Of a stretch of DNA of 20,885 bases, positions 1-6,638 are shown one piece after another (the stretch's first letter is position 1; each line of letters opens with the position of its first letter). This stretch comes from Fen-999 sp035505955 (GTDB taxonomy: Bacteria > Pseudomonadota > Gammaproteobacteria > Burkholderiales > Rhodocyclaceae): the NCBI GenBank assembly GCA_035505955.1, contig DATJQH010000133.1, positions 1 to 20,885 on the forward strand. Reading direction: 5' to 3'. The position numbers and the translations under genes are program-made. Under the pieces are notes generated by a model. It had not been told where the DNA came from and did not search any database. It saw only the letters and a list, made by a program, of their open reading frames with translations.

Positions 1-1739
1 GCGACGACCTGGCCTACGACCTCGGCCGTAACGTCGACGACTCCGTGCACCTGTTCGAAGAGTGGGGCCTGCCGATCTGGAAGACCGACGCCAACGGCGT
101 CCGTCACGACGGCGCCGAGTCCATCCGCGAGGGCCTGCCCGCGCTGAAGGACGGTGGCCAGCCGGTCCGTTCGGGCAAGTGGCAGATCATGATCAACGGC
201 GAGTCCTACAAGTGGATCGTCGCCGAGGCCGCCAAGAAGGCGCTGACCCTGGACCGCATCCAGGAGCGTGTCTTCATCGTGCACCTGATCAACGACAAGA
301 ACGACCCGCACCGCATCGCCGGCGCCGCCGGTTTCTCGGTTCGCGAGAACAAGATCTACATCTACAAGGCCAAGGCCATCCTGCTGGCTGCCGGCGGCTG
401 CGTCAACCTGTTCCGTCCCCGCTCCGTCGGTGAAGGCCAGGGCCGCGCCTGGTACCCGGTGTGGAACGCCGGTTCGACCTACTCGATGGCGGCGGAAGCC
501 GGCGCCGAGCTGACCATGATGGAAAACCGCTTCGTGCCCGCCCGCTTCAAGGACGGCTACGGCCCGGTTGGTGCCTGGTTCCTGCTGTTCAAGGCCAAGG
601 CCGCCAACGCCTACGGCGAAGATTACATGGCCAAGAACAAGGAAATGCTGAACGACTACCCGCCCTATGGGCAGGCCGCCGTTCCTGCTTCCTGCCTGCG
701 CAACCACCTGATGCTGAAGGAAATGAAGGAAGGCCGCGGCCCGATCTACATGGACACGGTCACGGCGCTTGCCAAGCTGCGCGAGACCCTGTCGGCCAAG
801 GAAGTGAAGCACCTCGAAGCCGAAGCCTGGGAAGACTTCCTCGACATGTGCGTCGGCCAGTGCGGCATCTGGGTTGGCGAGAACATCGAGCCCGAGAAGA
901 AGATGTCCGAGCTGATGCCGACCGAGCCCTACCTGCTCGGTTCGCACTCCGGCTGCTGCGGCATCTGGGTGTCCGGCCCGACCGACCTCGGCGCGCCGAC
1001 CACCGAAGGCGAAGCTGGCGTGCCGGCGCACCTGCCGTCCGGCTGGAACTGGGGCTACCGCTCCATGACCACCGTCAAGGGCCTGTTCACCGCCGGTGAC
1101 GGCGTGGGCGCCTCCGGCCACAAGTTCTCCTCCGGTTCGCACGCCGAAGGCCGCATGGCCTCCAAGGCAATGGTCAAGTACTGCCTCGACAATCCGGACC
1201 TCAAGCCCGAGTTCGACGAGTCGCCCGAGGAAATCGCCGCTGCCATCTGGAAGCCGGTCAGGAACTTCCTGGAGCACAAGAACTACACGACCGCCATCGA
1301 CGTGAACCCGAACTACATCACGCCGAAGATGCTGCAGTTCCGTCTCCAGAAGATCATGGACGAGTACGTTGCCGGTGTTGCCACCTACTACAACACCAAC
1401 GACAAGATGCTCGGCGTGGCCGAAGAGAAGCTCGAGATGCTGAAGGAAGACGCCCAGAAGATGCGCGCCAAGGACCTTCACGAGCTGCTCCGCGCGTGGG
1501 AAAACTATCACCGGATTCTCACCGCCGAAGCCCACATGAAGCACATCCAGTTCCGCGAAGAGAGCCGTTACCCCGGCTTCTACTATCGCACCGACAAGAA
1601 CTTCGTCGACGAGAAGAACTGGCACGTGTTCGTGAACTCGATCTACGACAAGAAGTCGAAGAAGTGGACCTGCTTCAAGCGTGCCCACGTCGATCTGGTC
1701 GATAAGTCGAAGCTGTTCAAGGCCGCCGCGCCGCACTAA
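1..1739 (+). CDS. aprA: Adenylylsulfate (APS) reductase alpha subunit, 5'-truncated by window edge
   Basis: This is the FAD-binding catalytic subunit of dissimilatory APS reductase. In sulfur oxidisers it runs in reverse, forming APS from sulfite and AMP in the cytoplasm. The reading frame is open from base 3, giving 578 codons to the TAA at 1737-1739. The true start lies upstream, and the N-terminal FAD dinucleotide fold (roughly the first 80-110 residues) is missing. An internal GTG at 45 is not a real start, because AprA-like sequence (DDLAYDLGRNVDDSVHLFEE) precedes it. Visible family features include the SHSGCCGIWVSGP segment coded near 943-981, a flavoprotein-type GDGVGASGHKFSSGSHAEGR block coded near 1098-1157, and an aromatic and lysine-rich C-terminus ending KLFKAAAPH. 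The partner aprB would be expected just upstream. A strong hairpin follows at 1763-1790, so the next operon is probably transcribed separately. The family call is very secure. Confidence 0.96.
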   Translation, partial: DDLAYDLGRNVDDSVHLFEEWGLPIWKTDANGVRHDGAESIREGLPALKDGGQPVRSGKWQIMINGESYKWIVAEAAKKALTLDRIQERVFIVHLINDKNDPHRIAGAAGFSVRENKIYIYKAKAILLAAGGCVNLFRPRSVGEGQGRAWYPVWNAGSTYSMAAEAGAELTMMENRFVPARFKDGYGPVGAWFLLFKAKAANAYGEDYMAKNKEMLNDYPPYGQAAVPASCLRNHLMLKEMKEGRGPIYMDTVTALAKLRETLSAKEVKHLEAEAWEDFLDMCVGQCGIWVGENIEPEKKMSELMPTEPYLLGSHSGCCGIWVSGPTDLGAPTTEGEAGVPAHLPSGWNWGYRSMTTVKGLFTAGDGVGASGHKFSSGSHAEGRMASKAMVKYCLDNPDLKPEFDESPEEIAAAIWKPVRNFLEHKNYTTAIDVNPNYITPKMLQFRLQKIMDEYVAGVATYYNTNDKMLGVAEEKLEMLKEDAQKMRAKDLHELLRAWENYHRILTAEAHMKHIQFREESRYPGFYYRTDKNFVDEKNWHVFVNSIYDKKSKKWTCFKRAHVDLVDKSKLFKAAAPH

Positions 1740-1762
1740 TCAGCGCCTAGGCTGCTAAACTC

Positions 1763-1790
1763 AGGCCGGGGGTCGAAAGACCTCCGGCCT
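1763..1790 (+). terminator. Hairpin terminator after aprA
   Basis: A 12-bp stem (1763-1774 with 1779-1790) contains one G-T wobble and is closed by a GAAA tetraloop at 1775-1778. The downstream run (GCGTCTTTCT) is only moderately T-rich. The hairpin begins 24 bases after the aprA stop and lies before the Shine-Dalgarno sequence of the next gene. It is likely a transcription terminator, or a 3' stabilising hairpin for the abundant apr mRNA. Confidence 0.75.
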
Positions 1791-1838
1791 GCGTCTTTCT
1801 GGGCGTTCGTTCGCCCTGTCCGTACCGAGGTTTATGTC

Positions 1839-2765
1839 ATGTCCCAGCCCGAAGTGAAGATCCCCGGCAGTCCTGTCGTCCCCAACATGGTCGGCCCCGA
1901 ACACGTCATCCAGTTCTCCTGCCACAAGGGCATTGGCTGCTGGAATGCCTGCTGCTCGAACATCGACATCTCGCTCACACCCTACGACGTCATCCGGCTG
2001 AAGAAGCGGCTCGGCATTACCTCGACGCAGTTCCTGCGCGACTACACCGTGCCCTACGAGATGGAGAAGGACGGCATCGCCGGCGTCAAGTTCCGCCCGG
2101 TCGACAACGGCACCGCCTGCCGATTCATGAAGCCCGAGGGCTGCTCGGTCTACGAGGACCGTCCCACGGCCTGCCGCTACTATCCAGTCGCGCTCCTGTC
2201 GATGCGCAAGCAGGACGAATACACGGATACCAATTCATACGCCCTGGTCAAGGAAGACCATTGCAAGGGCCACGAAGTGAATCGCCCGGTCACCATCGCC
2301 GACTACCGCAAGGAGCAGGGCGTCGAGGAATACGACGACTTCGCGCGCGGCTGGCGCCAACTGGTGCTGAAGAAGAAGTCCGCCGGCCCCGCCATCGGCG
2401 CGCCCTCGCTGAAGAGCCGGCAGTTGTTCTTCATGGCCTGCTACGACGTCGACACGTTCCGCGACTTCGTCTCCAGCGAATCCTTCGGCAAGCTGTTCAA
2501 GCTCGGCGACGACGAGAAGGCCATGCTGATGGCCGACGACGTCGAACTCATGCAGTTCGCCTTCCGCTTCCTGAAGCAGGTGCTGTTCGGCGAGAACACC
2601 ATCGCGCTCGACGACGAGGCCGCCAAGGCACGCGTCGAGAAGTGGCGCGAACGCCAGGCTCAGATCGAGCGGGAGGCCGCCGAGCGGCTGGCCCGCGACG
2701 AGGAAGGCATGTACGAAGAGGCCGACGAGGGCTTCGACGACGGCGGCAGTTGCGCTACCAGTTGA
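1839..2765 (+). CDS. YkgJ-family cysteine-cluster protein (putative Zn/Fe-binding)
   Basis: The 308-residue protein has a CX5CX3CC group (C28, C34, C38, C39) and then C94, C102 and C112. This is the cysteine arrangement of the YkgJ/UPF0153 zinc- or iron-chelating family. Enzymatic function in the family is generally undefined. The C-terminus (about residues 255-308) is charged and Glu/Asp/Arg-rich, probably helical, and ends in a flexible acidic tail. The start at 1839 is supported by GAGG at 1827-1830, eight bases upstream. Its TGA shares one base with the ATG of the following AAA+ ATPase, so the two are translationally coupled. Position after aprA and ahead of an ATPase/VWA pair suggests a role in metal or Fe-S cofactor handling for a partner enzyme. 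That role is inference; the family call rests on the cysteine pattern. Confidence 0.82.
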   Translation: MSQPEVKIPGSPVVPNMVGPEHVIQFSCHKGIGCWNACCSNIDISLTPYDVIRLKKRLGITSTQFLRDYTVPYEMEKDGIAGVKFRPVDNGTACRFMKPEGCSVYEDRPTACRYYPVALLSMRKQDEYTDTNSYALVKEDHCKGHEVNRPVTIADYRKEQGVEEYDDFARGWRQLVLKKKSAGPAIGAPSLKSRQLFFMACYDVDTFRDFVSSESFGKLFKLGDDEKAMLMADDVELMQFAFRFLKQVLFGENTIALDDEAAKARVEKWRERQAQIEREAAERLARDEEGMYEEADEGFDDGGSCATS

Positions 2766-3571
2766 TGGACCTCCTGTCGCCGCAACTCGCCAGCGTCGCC
2801 GACGAGCCTTACTACCAGCCGGTCGGCGACGAGGTCGGGCTGTTCGAGGCGGCGGCGGCGCGGCGCCTGCCGGTGCTGCTCAAGGGCCCGACCGGCTGCG
2901 GCAAGACACGCTTCGTCGAGTACATGGCGTGGAAGCTCAAGCGGCCGTTGGTTACCGTCGCGTGCCACGACGACCTCACCACCGCGGATCTCCTCGGCCG
3001 TTACCTCATCATCGGCGACGAGACGGTCTGGATGGACGGGCCGCTCACTGCGGCCGTGCGCGCCGGCGCCATCTGCTACCTCGACGAGATCGTCGAGGCG
3101 CGCAAGGACACCACCGTCGTGATCCACCCGCTCGCCGACAGCCGGCGCGTGCTCACGATCGACAAGCGCGGTGAACTGCTGCCCGCGCCCGACGACTTCA
3201 TGCTGGTGATCTCCTACAACCCCGGCTACCAGAGCATCCTCAAGGAGATCAAGCCGAGCACGCGGCAACGTTTCGTGGCCATGGAGTTCGACTACCCCGC
3301 GCCGGAACTGGAAGCGCGGATCGTCGTGGCCGAGGGCGGCGTCGACGCGGTGATCGCGCGCAAGCTGGTCAAGCTCGGCGAACTGACGCGCAACCTCAAG
3401 GGCCAGGGTCTGGATGAGGGCGCCAGCACGCGCCTGCTCGTGCATGCGGCGCAAATTGTCAGTGCTGGCAGGACGCCGACCGAGGCCGCGACGGCGGCCA
3501 TCGCCCGGGCGCTGACCGACGACCCGGACATGACGCAGACGCTCGATGACCTTGTCCGGGCCGTCTTTTAG
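2765..3571 (+). CDS. CbbQ/NorQ/GpvN-type MoxR AAA+ ATPase
   Basis: This is a 268-residue AAA+ ATPase of the CbbQ/NirQ/NorQ group. Walker A is GPTGCGKT (residues 41-48) and Walker B is ICYLDE (103-108). A later SYNPGYQS segment precedes a conserved STRQRFVAMEF block, as in CbbQ. CbbQ forms hexamers that use ATP to remodel Rubisco together with CbbO; NorQ works with NorD in maturing nitric oxide reductase. I chose ATG 2765 because it overlaps the preceding stop by one base and gives the usual CbbQ length; the open frame extends upstream without family features. No Rubisco or nitric oxide reductase genes lie nearby, so the client is probably different. The downstream VWA gene overlaps by 26 bases, a strong sign that the two products act as one complex. 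Confidence 0.92.
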   Translation: MDLLSPQLASVADEPYYQPVGDEVGLFEAAAARRLPVLLKGPTGCGKTRFVEYMAWKLKRPLVTVACHDDLTTADLLGRYLIIGDETVWMDGPLTAAVRAGAICYLDEIVEARKDTTVVIHPLADSRRVLTIDKRGELLPAPDDFMLVISYNPGYQSILKEIKPSTRQRFVAMEFDYPAPELEARIVVAEGGVDAVIARKLVKLGELTRNLKGQGLDEGASTRLLVHAAQIVSAGRTPTEAATAAIARALTDDPDMTQTLDDLVRAVF

Positions 3572-5621
3572 GAAGCTCTTCGAACACGAACTGGAGGAGC
3601 GGCTCGACCAGCTCCTCTTCGCCTCGCCCTCGCACCGCTCGGTCGGTCGTCTCGCCGCGGCGCTCGAACCGTTGCCCCGGCTGCGCCAGGAACTCGTGCT
3701 GCGCTGGGCCGGCGTGGCGGCGCAGACCTATGCCGAGATCGGCTACCAGGTCGTCGCGCTGGCGCCGCGTGCGCTTGAACTGCTGGGCGACGAAGGCTTC
3801 GCCGCCTGGGTGCTGGCGGGGCTCGACAGCTACGACCGCGAGGGCTTGCGGCCTGCCATGGAGCGGTTGCGCGACATCGACGCCTTCGCTGCTGAACGGA
3901 GCGGCACTGCGTCAGCGCGCTTCACCGAGGTCGAAGGCCGCGTCGCACGCTTCGTTCAGGGCCTCTCGGGCCGGCCGCTCGCCTTGCGCGCCGGCAAGAC
4001 TGCATGGACCGACACCGACACGATCTTCCTGCCCGAGCAACTTGCGACATTGCGGCATGCCGACGACAACCGGCGCCTCTACCTCGCCACCGCGGCGCTG
4101 CTGTGGGCGCAGACGCGCTATGGCACCTTCAACGCGGACATCGATGCAGCAATCACGTCGCTGCCGGATCGGCAACGTGCGCTGCAGTGGCTCGCGGTGC
4201 TGGAAGCGGTACGGCTCGAAGCGCGCATCGCCGATGAACTGCCCGGCCTTGGCGTCGAGATGGCGGCGCTGCGCGGGCCGTGGCCGGAGGAACTCGGCTC
4301 GGCCATGGCGCGGCTCGGGCGTGCATCCGCGACTGTCGAAGACAGCATCTCCCTGCTGCCGGATTTCCTTGCCTCGCACGGCGTACCACCGGGACTGACT
4401 TTCGTCGGCACGCTCGATCCGACGGCAGCGCGGCGCGTGCGCGCCGAGCGCATCGCGAAGGAAACGATAGTGCTGCGCAACGCGCTGGCCGCGCTCAAGG
4501 CCGCGGGCGGCAGCAGGCAAAGTGGCGAGGCGGTGCTCGACATCGTGTCCGGCGAAGATGGCGCACTGGAAGTACGCGTCGATGGCGAGTTGGTGGCACT
4601 GCCGCCGGATGCGCAGGGCGCCGCTCAGTCGCTGGTGCAGGACCTCGGGGAATTGCCGCCGGAGGTCCTGAGTCCGGCCGGCCCCGGAGGCTGGCTGCCG
4701 ACCGACAAACAGGGGCCGGGGCCGGAACTGCACAACGATCGCGAGGCCAATTGCCGCTACGACGAATGGGACTACCACCGCAGCGCCTATCGCAAGGGCT
4801 GGTGCCATGTCTACGAGGCCGAGGTGAAACCCGGCGATGCCGGCTACGTGAACGAAGTTGGGCAGCGCTACTGCGCGCTGATCGGCCAGATTCGCCGGCG
4901 CTTCGAGGCCGTGCGCGGCGAGGACCGCGTGCTGGGTCGTCAGCCGGAAGGCGAGGAGATCGACCTCGATGCGCAGGTGGACGCGCACATCGACCGCCGG
5001 AGCGGCGCCGAACCTTCGCCGCGCCTGTTCTGCCGGCGCATCCGCAACGAACGCAGCATGGCGGCGATGTTCATGGTCGACATGAGCGGCTCGACCAAGG
5101 GCTGGGTGAACGATGCCGAGCGCGAAGCGCTGATCATGCTCTGTGAAGCGCTGGAAGCGCTCGGCGACGACTATGCCATCTACGGCTTCTCGGGCTGGAC
5201 GCGTACGCGCTGCGACATCTACCGCATCAAGGCATTCGGCGAACGTTACGACGAAGCGGTGCGGAGCCGCATCGCCGGCATCGAGGCCAGGGACTACACG
5301 CGCATGGGCGTCGCGATCCGCCACCTGACGAAGCTGCTCGCCGCACGCCCCGTGCGCCACAAGCTGCTGGTCACGCTCTCCGACGGCCGGCCCGACGATT
5401 TCGGCGACGAGTACCGCGGCACCTACGGCATCGAGGACACGCGCCAGGCATTGCAGGAAGCGCGCCGGCAGGGCATCCGCAGCTACTGCGTCACCATCGA
5501 CCGCCACGGGCCCGATTATCTCAAGCGGATGTACGGTCCGGCCGCCTACACCGTGCTCGACGAGGTCGGCAAGCTGCCGGTCAAGATCGCCGACATCTAT
5601 CGCCGGCTGACGGCGCAGTAG
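3546..5621 (+). CDS. CbbO/NorD-type protein with C-terminal VWA domain
   Basis: The 691-residue protein has a long N-terminal helical region of low recognisability and a C-terminal von Willebrand A domain from about residue 500. The metal-ion-dependent adhesion site is intact: DMSGS (D512, S514, S516), T585 and D613. In CbbO and NorD this domain, with the CbbQ/NorQ ATPase, binds the client enzyme and couples ATP hydrolysis to its remodelling or metal insertion. A loosely conserved middle segment (about residues 395-430) is rich in Trp, Tyr, Arg and Asp and is typical of NorD-like proteins. The ATG at 3546 lies inside the ATPase gene (26-base overlap), so translation is coupled. The role is cytoplasmic, since no signal peptide is visible. 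Family assignment is firm; the client protein is unknown. Confidence 0.9.
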   Translation: MTLSGPSFRKLFEHELEERLDQLLFASPSHRSVGRLAAALEPLPRLRQELVLRWAGVAAQTYAEIGYQVVALAPRALELLGDEGFAAWVLAGLDSYDREGLRPAMERLRDIDAFAAERSGTASARFTEVEGRVARFVQGLSGRPLALRAGKTAWTDTDTIFLPEQLATLRHADDNRRLYLATAALLWAQTRYGTFNADIDAAITSLPDRQRALQWLAVLEAVRLEARIADELPGLGVEMAALRGPWPEELGSAMARLGRASATVEDSISLLPDFLASHGVPPGLTFVGTLDPTAARRVRAERIAKETIVLRNALAALKAAGGSRQSGEAVLDIVSGEDGALEVRVDGELVALPPDAQGAAQSLVQDLGELPPEVLSPAGPGGWLPTDKQGPGPELHNDREANCRYDEWDYHRSAYRKGWCHVYEAEVKPGDAGYVNEVGQRYCALIGQIRRRFEAVRGEDRVLGRQPEGEEIDLDAQVDAHIDRRSGAEPSPRLFCRRIRNERSMAAMFMVDMSGSTKGWVNDAEREALIMLCEALEALGDDYAIYGFSGWTRTRCDIYRIKAFGERYDEAVRSRIAGIEARDYTRMGVAIRHLTKLLAARPVRHKLLVTLSDGRPDDFGDEYRGTYGIEDTRQALQEARRQGIRSYCVTIDRHGPDYLKRMYGPAAYTVLDEVGKLPVKIADIYRRLTAQ

Positions 5622-5658
5622 GCAGCCCGTACTGCAGTGCAGTGCGCGGGCCATAGGT

Positions 5659-5670
5659 ATCCGTACGGAT
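5659..5670. promoter_or_regulatory. Perfect 12-bp palindrome, candidate regulator operator
   Basis: ATCCGTACGGAT is a perfect self-complementary 12-mer. It is flanked by near-symmetric GG (5656-5657) and CC (5673-5674). It lies about 66 bases before the start of the small membrane-peptide gene, with a weak -10-like TAAGCT at 5693-5698. That spacing would suit an activator-dependent promoter. A FixJ-type response regulator gene lies immediately beyond the peptide gene and is a natural candidate to bind here; this link is inference. Confidence 0.45.
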
Positions 5671-5735
5671 TTCCTTCGCGCCGGGGATTCCCTAAGCTGC
5701 AATCAACATGAGGTGAAGCCGAAGAGACCGAGATC

Positions 5736-5888
5736 ATGAGAGTGCGCCCCCGCCCAGCAAGAACCGCCGCCGCAGTCAGTCACCGCCAGACGATTTGGGA
5801 TTACGTCCTGTATCTGTCGGCGGTGGTCCTGCCCGGCGGCTTCCTGCTGATCCTGGCGTACCGCCTCTGGCTAAGGCTTCACACCTAG
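5736..5888 (+). CDS. Small predicted single-span membrane protein (50 aa)
   Basis: This short ORF has a basic N-terminus (MRVRPRPARTAA) and one hydrophobic segment (about residues 24-43) rich in Val, Leu, Gly and Ile, with a Pro-Gly-Gly kink. It ends in a short basic tail, so it is predicted to be a single-pass inner-membrane peptide. The upstream purine run GAAGAGACCGAGATC offers a weak ribosome-binding site. The palindrome at 5659-5670 lies upstream, and the response-regulator gene converges on it with a 7-base gap. I do not recognise the family. The combination of charged N-terminus and clean hydrophobic span favours a real gene, but its short length means it could be spurious. Confidence 0.5.
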   Translation: MRVRPRPARTAAAVSHRQTIWDYVLYLSAVVLPGGFLLILAYRLWLRLHT

Positions 5889-5895
5889 ACCGGCC

Positions 5896-6618
5896 CTAGG
5901 CGGCGTCGCGGGACAACTCCATCCGCACAAGTTCAGCCAGCGTTGCCGCCTGCATCTTGTCCATCACCCGGGCGCGATGGATGTCGATGGTGCGGTTGCT
6001 GACGCCCAACTTTCTTGCGATCACCTTGCTGGTCATGCCGGTGAGCATCAATTGCAGCACTTCGGCTTCGCGCGGCGTCAGCAGCGCCAGACCACGCGCG
6101 TAGCGGTCGTCGTGCTTGGGCGTCCAGCGCGCATGGGCATCGATGCAGCGGTGCACGCGCGCAACGAGATCGTTGTTGTCGAACGGCTTTTCGAGAAAGT
6201 CACTGGCGCCGGCCTTCATGGCCTGCACGGCTGCGGGAACGTCGGCCGCGCCGGTGAGGAAGATCACCGGCAGGTCGATGAGGCGTTCGTTCAGGATCGC
6301 CTGCACCTCCAGCCCGGTCATGCCCGGCATCTTGATGTCGAGCAGCAGGCAGGCATTCTGCGTCGGGCGGTAACTGTCGAGGAACTCGGGGCCGGAAGCG
6401 AAGGTGGCGACCACCAGGCCGCCGCGGACCAGCGCGCGCCGCAGCGCATTGCGCATGGCTTCTTCGTCATCGACGATGAAAACGGTACGTATGGGTTCCT
6501 GTGTTGATGTGCTCACGACCAATGCCTTGTGGAAGAAATCCGCAACGGATGATTCCCCTTCCAAATGCGATGTTATCCGAATGATCGGTATCGACCAACC
6601 CTCGCGCCGCACAGACAC
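5896..6618 (-). CDS. FixJ/LuxR-type two-component response regulator
   Basis: The protein has an N-terminal receiver domain and a C-terminal LuxR-type helix-turn-helix (about residues 178-232, LTPREAEVLQLM). The receiver has the acidic pair D50/D51, phospho-acceptor D94 in LLLDIKMPGMTG, T122 and K144 in LEKPF, so it looks functional. This is the FixJ/TodT arrangement of a DNA-binding response regulator. The frame opens at ATG 6618, but residues 1-34 precede the conserved domain and look non-conserved. The GTG at 6516 (giving VSTSTQEPIRTV) is the more likely start, with AAGG a short distance upstream. No histidine kinase gene is adjacent, so it is an orphan within the window. The nearest promoter-like target is the palindrome at 5659-5670. 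Confidence 0.9.
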   Translation of the reverse strand: MSVRREGWSIPIIRITSHLEGESSVADFFHKALVVSTSTQEPIRTVFIVDDEEAMRNALRRALVRGGLVVATFASGPEFLDSYRPTQNACLLLDIKMPGMTGLEVQAILNERLIDLPVIFLTGAADVPAAVQAMKAGASDFLEKPFDNNDLVARVHRCIDAHARWTPKHDDRYARGLALLTPREAEVLQLMLTGMTSKVIARKLGVSNRTIDIHRARVMDKMQAATLAELVRMELSRDAA

Positions 6619-6638
6619 TGGCCGGAACTTGCGCTACG

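Noticed and set aside
3912..5702. Long open frame on the - strand across the VWA gene (596 codons)
   Set aside because: It is an antisense shadow of a GC-rich gene. It is Arg/Ala/His-rich, has no recognisable domain, and the + strand product has intact VWA motifs.
5884..5900. CCTAG-N7-CTAGG repeat between the peptide and regulator genes as a bidirectional terminator
   Set aside because: It has a 5-bp stem, a 7-base loop and no flanking T or A run. It mostly consists of the two facing TAG stop codons.
6619..6638. Possible sigma-54 promoter (TGGCCGGAACTTGC) before the HD-GYP gene
   Set aside because: The spacing between the GG and GC elements is one base short, and the sequence nearly abuts the start codon, leaving almost no leader for the ATG at 6639.
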